A stretch of 39,296 bases of DNA from Bacteroidales bacterium (GTDB taxonomy: Bacteria; Bacteroidota; Bacteroidia; Bacteroidales; WRLA01): positions 1 through 39,296 of the forward strand of contig JAQUSR010000005.1 of NCBI GenBank assembly GCA_028710155.1, given 5' to 3'. The notes under the pieces were generated by a model. That model saw nothing but the letters and a program-made list of their open reading frames with translations, was not told the DNA's origin and made no database searches. Both the position numbers and the translations under genes were made by a program. Below, one piece after another: positions 1 to 9,540 of this stretch; position 1 is the first letter of the stretch, and the number at the start of each line of letters is the position of its first letter.

Positions 1-133
1 ACAACGTTTTATCTTCTTATTCAATAACTTATAATTTCGTTGATGCGTTTTGTGCGAAAGGTTTGAATCCGACAAAAATATCAATGATTCTTTTTAGTTT
101 TGTACTGCGTCACGATTTCATTATTTGCCGCTA
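1..133. other. Left edge, no gene identified
   Basis: This is A+T-rich sequence downstream of mfd. A plus-strand frame is open from the edge to 164 and overlaps the mfd end, but nothing supports it as coding. Confidence 0.4.
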
Positions 134-3100
134 TCACTGCCCTTCCAAAATGCTTTTTTCTTGACCGTTTTTTACATCGCGAATCCACCACAAACCGGTG
201 CCGACATCTTTTATATTATTGATTACCAACGACAATTTTCCATTACTTTCTTTCATTGAACAACCTTTCGGATGTTTTTGAATGTAGGCAATGATATTCA
301 TAAACAAAGACGAATTATAAAAATCGGAATTTTGATTGGCAACAAACCAAATCACCATTTTTTGTTGTTTCAAAGCAATACGTTCCATACCTAACGTTTT
401 AGCTTCCCAACGCATACGAATGGCATCAAACAAACCGACCGCTTGAGGAGGAATTACGCCGAAACGATCTCGCAAACGGTCAATAAACCCCTTCAAGGCT
501 ATCTCATCTTCTACTTTATCCAACTCTCGATACAAAGATAAACGTTCTTGCGAATTTTCTACATAATCATCTGGCAACATGATTTCCATATCGGTTTCAA
601 CGGCACAATCAGCTACAAAAATTTGTTCAGAGTTATCTTTATCGTCTTTATATAATTCGGAAAATTCCTCCAATTTCAACTCTGTAATCGCTTCATTTAA
701 AATCTTTTGATACATTTCAAATCCAATAGTCGAAATAAAACCGCTTTGCTCGGCTCCCAAAATATTTCCGGCACCACGAATATCTAAATCTCGAAGTGCG
801 ATATATAAACCACCGCCTAAATTGGAAAATTCTTCAATGGTTTGCAATCGTTTTCTGGCTTCATCGGTAAGCACCGATAGCGGAGGAGCCAATAAATAGC
901 AAAATGCCCGTTTATCAGACCTGCCGACACGACCGCGTAATTGATGCAAATCGGACAAGCCAAAATGGTGTGCATCGTTGATAATGATTGTATTAACATT
1001 CGGAATATCTAATCCGGATTCCACAATTGAGGTGCAGACCAACACATCATACCGCTCGTCAATAAAATCCTGCATTATCTCTTCCAACACCTTACCGTCC
1101 ATTTGTCCATGTCCGATTGCAATTCGCACATCAGGACACAAACGTTGAATCAAACCGGCAACCTCTTTGATATTTTGAATCCGATTATTGATAAAAAACA
1201 CTTGACCTCCACGCGATACTTCCGCTAAAATTGCATCGCGAATGATCTCTTCGCCAAATGTATGCAATTCTGTTTGAACAGGTTGCCGATTCATTGGCGG
1301 CGTGTTGATGACCGATAAATCTCGGGCTCCCATCATCGAAAACTGCAACGTTCGCGGAATGGGTGTTGCCGTCAACGTGATGGTATCGACATTGACTTTC
1401 AAATTTTTCAATTTTTCTTTGGCAGCAACACCGAATTTTTGTTCTTCATCAACGACTAAAAGTCCCAAATCTTTAAATTCCACATCTTTACCCAACAATC
1501 GATGCGTGCCGATCAAAATATCCACTTTACCCGCTTTTACATCTTGGAGCGTATTTTTGATTTGTTTAGAGGTTTTAAAACGGCTGATATATTCTACGCG
1601 ACACGGTAAATCGCCTAATCGATCTTTGAAAGTATTGTAATGTTGAAAAGCTAAAATGGTGGTAGGCACTAATACGGCGGCTTGTTTGCTATCTGCCACC
1701 GCTTTAAAACATGCTCGAATGGCTACTTCTGTTTTTCCAAAACCCACATCACCGCAAATCAATCGATCCATCGGAGCTTCCGACTCCATATCTTTTTTTA
1801 CTAACTGCGTGGCTTTCAATTGGTCGGGTGTATCTTCGTAAATAAACGATGCCTCCAACGCATGTTGCAAATATGTATCGGGCGTAAAAGCAAACCCCTT
1901 CGAAGCTTTTCGTTTAGCATAAAGTTGAATCAACTCACGTGCAATGTCTTTAACTTGACTTTTAGCTTTATTTTTGGCTTGCTGCCATGCTTGCGAGCCT
2001 AATCGGCTTAATGTGGGTGGTGTTCCGTCTTTTCCAACAAATTTGGAAATTCGATGCAACGAATGAATGCTCACGTATAATACCGCGTGATTTTGATATA
2101 AAATACGGGCTGTCTCCTGCTTACGTCCGTTGTTATCAATCACTTCCAAACCATCAAATTGCCCGATTCCATGATCGACATGTGTAACATAATCGCCTCG
2201 TTTTAATTCATACAACTCTTTGATGGTCATAGCTTCACGACCTGACATATTATCTCTAAGCTTGACTCTTTGATAACGACCAAAAATTTGATGATCGGTA
2301 AAACAAGCTATTGGAATATCTTCATCCACAAATCCGCCATGCAACGCAAATGTTTCCATGGGAAAATTATCGATTTGCAACGGTATTTCAGAGAACTCCG
2401 CATCTTCCAAAATGGCTTTCAGCCGCTTGATTTGTGACGGTGTTTCTGAAAAAAACAGGGTCGGAATCTTTTTTTGTTGATGTTCGGTTAATGTCTTCGC
2501 TAAAAGTTTGAAATTCTTATTAAACTCAGGCTGCGCTATCGTGTGAAAAGCAATTTCATCGCCTTTAATCAAATTCTGATTGCCGAATTGCAAGAGACGA
2601 AATCGAGAAACCGCCTTCAAAAACTCTTGTCCGGTTGAATATAAAGCTATCGGATTCAAATGTTTAACATTTCCCGTCAAAGTTTCAAAAGTTTTTTGTG
2701 CTTCTTTCATCAAGTGATCTAAAACTTCGGAGGTATATTGCACATCGTTGATCCAAATAACCGAACGATCGGGCAAAAAATCCCAAAACGGCACCTGTTT
2801 TTCAACAGCATCAACATCTTGAATATTGGGAACAATCACCGCTGTTTTCAATGATTCAATAGAAAGTTGCGTAGAAGGATTGAAGGTGCGAATACTTTCA
2901 ATTTCATCATCAAAAAATTCAATACGATAGGGATGATCGTTGCCAAACGAAAAAATATCTGCCACGCCTCCACGAACACTGAATTGCCCCGGCGTTGTTA
3001 CAAAATCAACACGTTCAAAGCGAATCTCTTCCAAAAGATGATATAGCGTTTCCGTATCCAATTTTTCAGATACTCGCAAATTGATGCAATCGTTGCGTAA

Positions 3101-3535
3101 TTGTTTAAGGCTAATAACCTTTTCGTTTAACGCTTCGGGATAGGTTACTATGGCCAATTGTTTGCCTAACGAGCTGATTTTTCGCAACACCTCTGCCCGC
3201 AACACAACATTGGCATTTTCTTGTTCTTCAACACGATAAAAACGCTTATACGATTTCGGAAAAAACAATATGCGCCGTTTTTCAAACGGCATTTTCGTCT
3301 CTTCAAACAATTGTTCTAAATCGTTGTAAAAATATCCGGCAGTTTCTTTATCCGGCAAAATAAATAAATGAATGCCTTGATGTTCGCTCCAAACGGCTGC
3401 AGCACGCAATGCCAATGCCGATCCGTTTAGCCCGCTCAACCACCATTTTCCGTGTGTTTCGTTTTTCAGAAAACAAAGCAGTTGTTCAAAAGATGCTCCG
3501 AAATGAAAAAGAGCTATTAATTCTTTGGGAGACAT
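134..3535 (-). CDS. mfd: Transcription-repair coupling factor Mfd
   Basis: This protein is an ATP-dependent DNA translocase. It removes RNA polymerase stalled at lesions and recruits UvrA for nucleotide excision repair. The 1133 residues match the usual family length. Seen in order: an N-terminal UvrB-like part; a CarD-like RNA-polymerase-interaction domain near residues 445-500 (RGDYVTHVDHGIGQF); a superfamily 2 helicase core with Walker A GDVGFGKTE near residue 595; a DEEQ Walker B motif near residue 695 followed by TATPIPRTL; a helicase C domain ending in QLRGRVGR; and a C-terminal TRCF domain. The start ATG follows the stop of the glycogen synthase/phosphorylase gene by 44 nt on the same strand, and no separate promoter box was seen, so co-transcription is likely. 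Identification is very secure. Confidence 0.97.
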   Translation of the reverse strand: MSPKELIALFHFGASFEQLLCFLKNETHGKWWLSGLNGSALALRAAAVWSEHQGIHLFILPDKETAGYFYNDLEQLFEETKMPFEKRRILFFPKSYKRFYRVEEQENANVVLRAEVLRKISSLGKQLAIVTYPEALNEKVISLKQLRNDCINLRVSEKLDTETLYHLLEEIRFERVDFVTTPGQFSVRGGVADIFSFGNDHPYRIEFFDDEIESIRTFNPSTQLSIESLKTAVIVPNIQDVDAVEKQVPFWDFLPDRSVIWINDVQYTSEVLDHLMKEAQKTFETLTGNVKHLNPIALYSTGQEFLKAVSRFRLLQFGNQNLIKGDEIAFHTIAQPEFNKNFKLLAKTLTEHQQKKIPTLFFSETPSQIKRLKAILEDAEFSEIPLQIDNFPMETFALHGGFVDEDIPIACFTDHQIFGRYQRVKLRDNMSGREAMTIKELYELKRGDYVTHVDHGIGQFDGLEVIDNNGRKQETARILYQNHAVLYVSIHSLHRISKFVGKDGTPPTLSRLGSQAWQQAKNKAKSQVKDIARELIQLYAKRKASKGFAFTPDTYLQHALEASFIYEDTPDQLKATQLVKKDMESEAPMDRLICGDVGFGKTEVAIRACFKAVADSKQAAVLVPTTILAFQHYNTFKDRLGDLPCRVEYISRFKTSKQIKNTLQDVKAGKVDILIGTHRLLGKDVEFKDLGLLVVDEEQKFGVAAKEKLKNLKVNVDTITLTATPIPRTLQFSMMGARDLSVINTPPMNRQPVQTELHTFGEEIIRDAILAEVSRGGQVFFINNRIQNIKEVAGLIQRLCPDVRIAIGHGQMDGKVLEEIMQDFIDERYDVLVCTSIVESGLDIPNVNTIIINDAHHFGLSDLHQLRGRVGRSDKRAFCYLLAPPLSVLTDEARKRLQTIEEFSNLGGGLYIALRDLDIRGAGNILGAEQSGFISTIGFEMYQKILNEAITELKLEEFSELYKDDKDNSEQIFVADCAVETDMEIMLPDDYVENSQERLSLYRELDKVEDEIALKGFIDRLRDRFGVIPPQAVGLFDAIRMRWEAKTLGMERIALKQQKMVIWFVANQNSDFYNSSLFMNIIAYIQKHPKGCSMKESNGKLSLVINNIKDVGTGLWWIRDVKNGQEKSILEGQ

Positions 3536-3579
3536 TGAATCTTTTTTATTTCTTTTTTTCCTTTTTCGTTGTCAAATAT

Positions 3580-6500
3580 TTATAAATATTTAACCAATTT
3601 AAATCCCATTCGATACGGCAGTAGTTTATTTTTCGGATACATACGCAAAGCAAAATCGTAAACTCCCGCTTTGGGCAACGGAATGTTGCATTTATACATA
3701 TAACGATCGTCCGATAAAAGAGTTGCCGTCATCTCGGTTTTAAATAAAATTTTGTCGATTTGATCTTTTTCTTTGTTGGCAAAAAGAACTTCAATTCCAA
3801 CATCTTCAGACGTTAATCCTGCCAAATCCAAGACCACGTTTCCTTCAAAATTTTCGCCCAAAGAGAGTGCTTTTTGCATCAAATCGGGCATCGAAATATC
3901 AAGTACTGAAATTTGGTTCCATGCCTCTTCAACACGTTGCTTCCATGTTGCCAAAGCGATGGCGTTTTCAAATTTATGATCACACAATTGTTGTGATGAA
4001 TTCTCTAATCGACTGTAATACTTCGTTCTATATTCATCCAACATACGTTTCATGGTAAAACGCGGCGTGATTTTAGTAAATGTATTTCTGACATGTTGCA
4101 ACCAACGTGTGGGAACGCCTTTTTCGTTGCGATCGTAAAAAAGCGGAGCAATTTCCTTTTCAATTAGGCGATAGATGGTGTCGGCATCCAACTCATCTTG
4201 ATATTGTTGGCTGGTATAGGTGCGTTGTTCGGGTAAAGCCCAACCTGCTCCTTCTTGATAACCCTCTGCCCACCAACCGTCTAAAACGCTTAAATTCAAC
4301 GTTCCGTTCATCACTGCTTTTTCGCCCGAAGTTCCCGATGCTTCCAACGGTCGAGTGGGCGTATTCATCCAAATATCGACACCGCTGATGAGATATTTGG
4401 CAAGCTCCATATCGTAATTTTCTACAAAAACAATTTTCCCTACAAAATCGGGCATTTTTGAAACGGTAACAATTTGACGAATCAAACTTTTGCCACCCTC
4501 GTCGTGCGGATGGGCTTTGCCGGCAAAAATAAACCGAACGGGACACATCGGATTATTAATAATTTTATTCAATCGTTCCAAATCGTTGAACAACAATCCG
4601 GCTCTTTTGTAAGTTGCAAAACGGCGTGCAAAACCAATCGTCAACGCTTGTGCATTCAGCGATCCTTTCAACCGTGTTACGTATTTCGGGTCGTCTTGTC
4701 GCGAAATCACCTCTTGGGTAATGCGTCCTACAATATGATTCAACATCTCTTGTTTCGACAAATTGAGCATCTCCCACAATTTTTCGTCGCTCACCGAACC
4801 GATTTTTTCCCAAAAATGTTCATTCGATTGATCAGACAGAAAGTCGTTGCCAAAGGCAGTTTTAAACAATTGTTGCCAACGCTCGTTGGTCCAAGTATAA
4901 TAATGAACGCCGTTGGTCACATGACCGATGTGAATTTCGTCAGCAAAATAGCCGGGGAACATACCTTTGAACATTTCGCGAGAAACGCGTCCGTGAATTT
5001 TGGAAACGCCGTTGACCTCTTGCGATAAATTGATGGCTAAAACGCTCATTGAAAAGCGTTGCGAAGGATCATTTTCAACAAAACGTCCTAAATTCATAAA
5101 ATCGTTCCACGACAAATTCAACCGTTCGGGATAATGAGAGATGTATGTTCGCAACAAATCTTCGGGAAACGAATCGTGTCCGGCAGGAACCGGCGTATGA
5201 GTCGTAAACAACGATGAAGCGCGCACCACCTCTTTTGCTTGTCCGAAAGTCAATTTCCGATCACGCATCAGCAAATTCATCCGCTCGATGCCGATAAAGG
5301 CAGCATGACCTTCGTTGCAATGATAAATATCGGGATGAATGTCCATGGCGTTCAAGGCACGAATGCCGCCAACACCGAGTAACAACTCTTGTTTCAGTCG
5401 GTTATCCAAATCTCCACCATATAGTTGATGCGTCACGCTTCGATCTTCGGGAATATTTTCATCAATATCGGTATCTAACAAAAACAACGGCACACGTCCG
5501 ACATCCACCCGCCATATTTTTGCCGTCAAATGTCTGCCCGGCAACGCGTTGGTAATTGTAATCCATTTTCCGTTTTCATCGCGAACGGGAATCAGAGGCA
5601 AATGGCTGAATTTTTGAGGCACATACTCTTCAATTTGGTCACCATTGGCACTCAAACGTTGTTGAAAATAGCCGTAACGATATAATAATCCGACTCCAAC
5701 AATATCCACATTGCAATCGCTGGCTTCTTTCAAATAGTCGCCGGCCAAGATTCCCAAACCGCCCGAATAAATTTTCAACGTGTTATCCAAGCCATATTCC
5801 ATGCTGAAATAGCCGATTTTTTTACCGCATTTATGATTGCCTTCTTGCATATAGGCATCAAATTCTTGCTCAATACGCAGCAAATTTTCCACAAATTGCG
5901 AATCTTTCTCCAACCTATTCCAATGTTCAACCGTTAACGACTCGATAAGCGTAATCGGGTTGTGTTTGGCTTCGTCCCACAAGTGAGCGTCTATGCTTTT
6001 AAACAATTCGATGGCTTCCCAATGCCACGACCACCACAAATTTTTCGACAATTTCAACAAACCGGAAAGTTTTCGCGGAATGATGGGGTTAATCAGCACT
6101 TTTCGCCATTCATTTTGTTCTGAAGTATGAATTTGAGGCGTGGCTATATGTTCTTGATAAAGTTTGATTACAAAACGTTCGGTACGTCCGCTGCGTTTTT
6201 TCTCAGCTATTTCCCACGCTTTGTAATAGTTGTCCATAAAGTTATTCCAAACCAAACGTGTGGCAATGGTGTAGGCTTGTTGATGAGAAACCGCCATCTC
6301 TTTGGGCGAAAGTTTGGCATAATCGGCAATGATTTGAGATAAGACTTTTACGTTGGCATCGTAGTTATTGCGATGATATTCCAAAACGACTGCTCCTTGC
6401 GGTAAATCGTTGGCCGATGCTTGCAACCATTTTCCAAAACCGGTCAGTTGTGTCGTAATAGTCGGAATTGAAAAAACGAGACTGCATTCCGGAGCGTTGC

Positions 6501-7821
6501 CCCACGGTTCATAAATGGAGGGAAAAACGGTAACATCCATTCCGATAATCACATCCAAATAATCCATATTGAAAATGCCGTCTTTGCCGTCCAAATAAGC
6601 ACTGGTGAAAATAACTTTTACTTTGCTATCCGGAGTATTCCACAAACCTTTGTTTTTCAATTGAGAAAGCACTTTGTCGTGCTCTTCGTCGAAGAGGCTG
6701 TGGGTTAAAAAATCGTCTGTAACAGGATGGTCGAAATCGGGATGTTCGATACGTTTTAACAAACGGTTTCTGGCACCCAATTGATTGTTCGACAGCATAA
6801 TCCAAACAATAATTTCTTTGTCGGACTGCGGTTTATTTTTCAATTCATCCAACGCATCAATCAATTGGTTGATGCCGCGGTTTACAAACTCGTATCGACC
6901 GCTGTGCAAGACAAAAAGCGCATCATCCGAAACTTTTTGGCACATCAATCCTTCGGCAACCGCCTTCAGTCGTTGACGCGATTCGTTGCGTTTTTTGGTA
7001 TAATCGTTTCCTTTGGGAACATACGTTAAATCAACTCCGCTTGGGGTGATTACATCGGGCAAAACGTTCAAAAAATGTTCACACTCCGTAGCAGTTAAAT
7101 TAGACACCGTTGTAAAAACATCGGCATTAGAAGCAGCATTGCGTTCTAACGAAAATTTGGCGGCAACGCCCAAGTCATACGCTGTTTTCACCGGTTCGTA
7201 TTGTTTCATATTGCCATACAAATCCCAACCTTTTTCGGTAATGGCACGACCCAACACTGTGGCATGGGCAACAAAAACAGTAGCCACTTCCGGCGTATGC
7301 TCTTTGAGGTATAAAATTCCGGCACCGGTCAACCAATCGTGAAATTGAGCCGTTACTAAGATGTTTTTATTTTGTTGAAAGTGTGTGAAACTGTCGAGGA
7401 GCATTCCGGCAGCATATCCAAACAACGCGGGTTCAATGTAATCCCACTGACCGGAGATGGAATCCAATCCGTATTTTTCCCATAATTGAGCAAAAATATC
7501 GTTCTTTTTGGAAAAAAGTGTGGTAAAATCAATCAACACCGAAATGGCGTTTTCGGCATCTTTCCACCGACCGATTCTAATTGGCAGACCGCTGGTTTTC
7601 AATTGTTTTTTCCACTCGGGAAACAGCGTTGTATCTTCAACAAAAAAGGGATTTTGGGTATTATCTTTTAAGATGTCGGGTCCGACAAAAATATAATGGT
7701 CGTTAAATTTTTTGACCATTTCCACCGCTTTTGTAGCTAAAGCTGCATAAATGCCGCCATTTTTGTTACAAACTTCCCAACTAACTTCAAAAATATAGTC
7801 GGACTTCACATTTTCTATCAT
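3580..7821 (-). CDS. Glycogen synthase / alpha-glucan phosphorylase fusion
   Basis: This is one polypeptide of 1413 residues with two glycogen enzymes. The N-terminal ~550 residues are a glycosyltransferase of the glycogen synthase type: EVSWEVCNKNGGIY at residues 12-25 is the sugar-nucleotide-binding loop, and PSIYEPWGNAPEC near residue 433 is the C-terminal donor site. From about residue 570 a DUF3417 segment (NLWWSWHWEA) leads into a GT35 alpha-glucan phosphorylase, with EASGTSGEKAVMNG near residue 1163 in the PLP/phosphate region. The last ~90 residues look like a beta-rich carbohydrate-associated tail. Such fusions are known in Bacteroidota. Having synthesis and phosphorolysis on one chain suggests local control of glycogen turnover, which is inference. 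A -7 element lies about 50 nt upstream of the ATG. mfd follows downstream. Confidence 0.93.
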   Translation of the reverse strand: MIENVKSDYIFEVSWEVCNKNGGIYAALATKAVEMVKKFNDHYIFVGPDILKDNTQNPFFVEDTTLFPEWKKQLKTSGLPIRIGRWKDAENAISVLIDFTTLFSKKNDIFAQLWEKYGLDSISGQWDYIEPALFGYAAGMLLDSFTHFQQNKNILVTAQFHDWLTGAGILYLKEHTPEVATVFVAHATVLGRAITEKGWDLYGNMKQYEPVKTAYDLGVAAKFSLERNAASNADVFTTVSNLTATECEHFLNVLPDVITPSGVDLTYVPKGNDYTKKRNESRQRLKAVAEGLMCQKVSDDALFVLHSGRYEFVNRGINQLIDALDELKNKPQSDKEIIVWIMLSNNQLGARNRLLKRIEHPDFDHPVTDDFLTHSLFDEEHDKVLSQLKNKGLWNTPDSKVKVIFTSAYLDGKDGIFNMDYLDVIIGMDVTVFPSIYEPWGNAPECSLVFSIPTITTQLTGFGKWLQASANDLPQGAVVLEYHRNNYDANVKVLSQIIADYAKLSPKEMAVSHQQAYTIATRLVWNNFMDNYYKAWEIAEKKRSGRTERFVIKLYQEHIATPQIHTSEQNEWRKVLINPIIPRKLSGLLKLSKNLWWSWHWEAIELFKSIDAHLWDEAKHNPITLIESLTVEHWNRLEKDSQFVENLLRIEQEFDAYMQEGNHKCGKKIGYFSMEYGLDNTLKIYSGGLGILAGDYLKEASDCNVDIVGVGLLYRYGYFQQRLSANGDQIEEYVPQKFSHLPLIPVRDENGKWITITNALPGRHLTAKIWRVDVGRVPLFLLDTDIDENIPEDRSVTHQLYGGDLDNRLKQELLLGVGGIRALNAMDIHPDIYHCNEGHAAFIGIERMNLLMRDRKLTFGQAKEVVRASSLFTTHTPVPAGHDSFPEDLLRTYISHYPERLNLSWNDFMNLGRFVENDPSQRFSMSVLAINLSQEVNGVSKIHGRVSREMFKGMFPGYFADEIHIGHVTNGVHYYTWTNERWQQLFKTAFGNDFLSDQSNEHFWEKIGSVSDEKLWEMLNLSKQEMLNHIVGRITQEVISRQDDPKYVTRLKGSLNAQALTIGFARRFATYKRAGLLFNDLERLNKIINNPMCPVRFIFAGKAHPHDEGGKSLIRQIVTVSKMPDFVGKIVFVENYDMELAKYLISGVDIWMNTPTRPLEASGTSGEKAVMNGTLNLSVLDGWWAEGYQEGAGWALPEQRTYTSQQYQDELDADTIYRLIEKEIAPLFYDRNEKGVPTRWLQHVRNTFTKITPRFTMKRMLDEYRTKYYSRLENSSQQLCDHKFENAIALATWKQRVEEAWNQISVLDISMPDLMQKALSLGENFEGNVVLDLAGLTSEDVGIEVLFANKEKDQIDKILFKTEMTATLLSDDRYMYKCNIPLPKAGVYDFALRMYPKNKLLPYRMGFKLVKYL

Positions 7822-7873
7822 AAAACACTTAATATTAATTTATTACAAATTTTCCTTATTTTAATAAGGGGTG

Positions 7874-7881
7874 CAAAGGTA
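7874..7881 (-). promoter_or_regulatory. Promoter -7 box for the glycogen fusion gene
   Basis: On the minus strand this reads TACCTTTG, the exact Bacteroidota -7 consensus TAnnTTTG. It lies 52 nt upstream of the ATG at 7821, giving a predicted leader of about 45 nt. No clear TTTG -33 box was found at the expected spacing. It probably also drives mfd. Confidence 0.6.
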
Positions 7882-8072
7882 CTTTTTTTTATTAAAATTG
7901 TGATGATTCTTCAAATTTCTCAATAAAAACCGCCGTTATGAAAATAACGTATGGATAAATGTTTGGAATAAAGATGAAAAATGAATAGAGTTAACATCAT
8001 TTTGTGGAAAAACATCGTGGTTGATCATCGAAATCTTATCTTCAACGCTAAAATAAAAATCTGAAAATTAAT

Positions 8073-8102
8073 TTTGTATTTATCTGAATTATGCTACCTT
8101 TG
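8073..8102 (+). promoter_or_regulatory. Promoter TTTG-N18-TACCTTTG
   Basis: A -33 TTTG box (8073-8076) and a -7 TACCTTTG box (8095-8102) are separated by 18 nt, close to the Bacteroidota sigma-ABfr consensus. The predicted start of transcription is about 15-20 nt before the ATG at 8126. It probably serves both the broken small lipoprotein gene and the intact lipoprotein gene at 8415. Confidence 0.65.
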
Positions 8103-8125
8103 CGCATTAATAAAATTTAACAGCT

Positions 8126-8366
8126 ATGAAAAATTTGTTGAATATTCTTTATTGCAATTATCCAATTTGTAAGCTGCAATAAAAACAAAAAAGCCTCCTA
8201 TTCGCAACTTTCTGACTTAGTCGTTGAAAAGTGGATTAATACACATATTGACGGAGTTTCTATCTTGACTAACGACTCGTTTTGTAGTAGCAGACCATAT
8301 AACAGCCAACCTTTAAGGGCAATCATAAATGATTTCTACCTTAAGGTTAACAAACAGAAATCATAA
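8126..8366 (+). pseudogene. Frameshifted small lipoprotein gene
   Basis: An ATG right behind a good promoter opens a frame that stops after 18 codons. The +1 frame continues without a stop for about 64 codons. It begins with a hydrophobic stretch and a lipobox-like FVSC, then NKNKKASYSQLSDLVVEKW and a soluble remainder ending in VNKQKS. Joining the first six or seven codons to the second frame gives a convincing lipoprotein of about 80 residues. A single-base change near 8144-8150 would therefore explain the break. No family is recognised. It could be a true mutation, a sequencing error or, less likely, programmed frameshifting; no slippery run was seen at the break. Confidence 0.55.
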
Positions 8367-8414
8367 AAATATTAAATAAAAACAATCTGAAATACAAATT
8401 AAATTTATTAAACA

Positions 8415-9245
8415 ATGAAATTTAGAAGTTTACTTTACACAATGAGCATAGTTCTGCTTTTGTCGTCCTGTGCTCCAACATCATTTTATCAACTTTATGA
8501 TGTTAAACCGGCCAATGAATCAATAACCAAGTCTGATATGCTTGTTTTTGAAGATGAAAACTGCATAATAACTTATAATCTTTGGTCTCTTGGTGGAGAT
8601 ATTGGATTTAATTTTTATAATAAATCAAATAGTATGATTTATGTAAAATTGAATGAAAGTTTTTTTATCTTAAATGGTTTTGCGTATGATTATTTCAAAA
8701 ATAGAACATTCACGAAATCCGACAACAAATCTATTTCAACTATGGACAAATCAACCTTCTCTATGACAGCACTACGTAACAATTTTAGTAACATACAGAC
8801 AAATCAAATTGCAAGTTCCTCAAATTTCAATTCATCGGTTGGATATGCTATTTCAATGGAAGAAGATTCAATTATTTGTATTCCACCAAAAACTATAAAG
8901 AGAATTTCAGAATATTCAATTAATAATTCATTAATTAGAGATTGCGATTTATTAAAGTATCCTATGACAAATAAACAAATAAATACGGTATCATTTACAG
9001 AAAATGAAAGTCCCATAGTATTTAGTAATAGAATAACATACACGATAAATGGCAATCTAAAAGAGGTTACAAATGAATTTTATGTTTCTGAAATCACAAA
9101 CTATCCGGCATCACAATTTTTTGAAAATAATTATGAGGAATTTTGTGGTCAAAAAAGCCTCACTATTACAAAGAATATGAAATACTATGATATTGACAAA
9201 TTCTATATCAAATATTCAAAGGGAACAAGCAATTTTAAGCACTAA
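8415..9245 (+). CDS. Bacteroidales-type lipoprotein of unknown function
   Basis: The product has 276 residues. The N-terminus is a lipoprotein signal (MKFRSLLYTMSIVLLLSSC) with Cys19 in the lipobox LSSC, so the mature protein should be anchored to a membrane. The remainder is soluble and rich in Asn and Ser, with segments such as ENCIITYNLWSLGGDIGFNFYN, PPKTIKRISEYSI and EEFCGQKS. I recall similar lipoproteins in gut Bacteroidales but know no function. Codon use is more A+T-rich than in the neighbouring housekeeping genes. It follows the broken lipoprotein gene by about 50 nt and may share its promoter. Degraded sequence lies on both sides, which suggests an accessory patch inserted between glgP and parE. 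Confidence 0.75.
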   Translation: MKFRSLLYTMSIVLLLSSCAPTSFYQLYDVKPANESITKSDMLVFEDENCIITYNLWSLGGDIGFNFYNKSNSMIYVKLNESFFILNGFAYDYFKNRTFTKSDNKSISTMDKSTFSMTALRNNFSNIQTNQIASSSNFNSSVGYAISMEEDSIICIPPKTIKRISEYSINNSLIRDCDLLKYPMTNKQINTVSFTENESPIVFSNRITYTINGNLKEVTNEFYVSEITNYPASQFFENNYEEFCGQKSLTITKNMKYYDIDKFYIKYSKGTSNFKH

Positions 9246-9350
9246 AAGACAAAGAATAAAAGCACATAACAATGTGTAAAAAAGATTGCCTCGCCAGCAA
9301 TAAATTTAGGATTCTAGTTCATTTCAACCTTAATTGTATTTGGATATTAG

Positions 9351-9490
9351 GATAAACGAAGTATTGAAGAGCAATTTAAAGACGAACACCTTAACATCAA
9401 TAACAAAAAATTCTTTGAAGCAAAAAGGACGTTGATAAATTAGTGAAATCAGCTTTAAAAAACGCAGATGCTTTCTTAGACGTTTTTTAA
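9351..9490 (+). pseudogene. Decayed coding remnant
   Basis: No intact gene fits between the lipoprotein stop (9245) and the parE stop (9541). Two adjacent plus-strand frames still read as protein-like sequence: DKRSIEEQFKDEHLNINNKK followed, after a frame change near 9425, by KDVDKLVKSALKNADAFLDVF and a stop at 9488-9490. This looks like the C-terminal part of a lost gene. The family is not recognisable. An A+T-rich inverted repeat (TTAAAAAACG at 9455-9464, CGTTTTTTAA at 9481-9490) overlaps its end and might act as a weak terminator for parE on the other strand. Confidence 0.35.
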
Positions 9491-9540
9491 TGTGATTTTT
9501 GATACTAATCGATTATTTCCAATAAAACTCCATATCGGTA

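Noticed and set aside
1-164. Plus-strand frame open from the left edge
   Set aside because: It overlaps the mfd 3' end and shows no family pattern; too short to support.
1302-2187. Plus-strand open frames across mfd
   Set aside because: They are antisense to a clearly conserved gene, have no promoter and no recognisable product.
9455-9490. Inverted repeat as a terminator of parE
   Set aside because: The stem is nearly all A-T pairs with a 16-nt loop, too weak to list as a terminator on its own.
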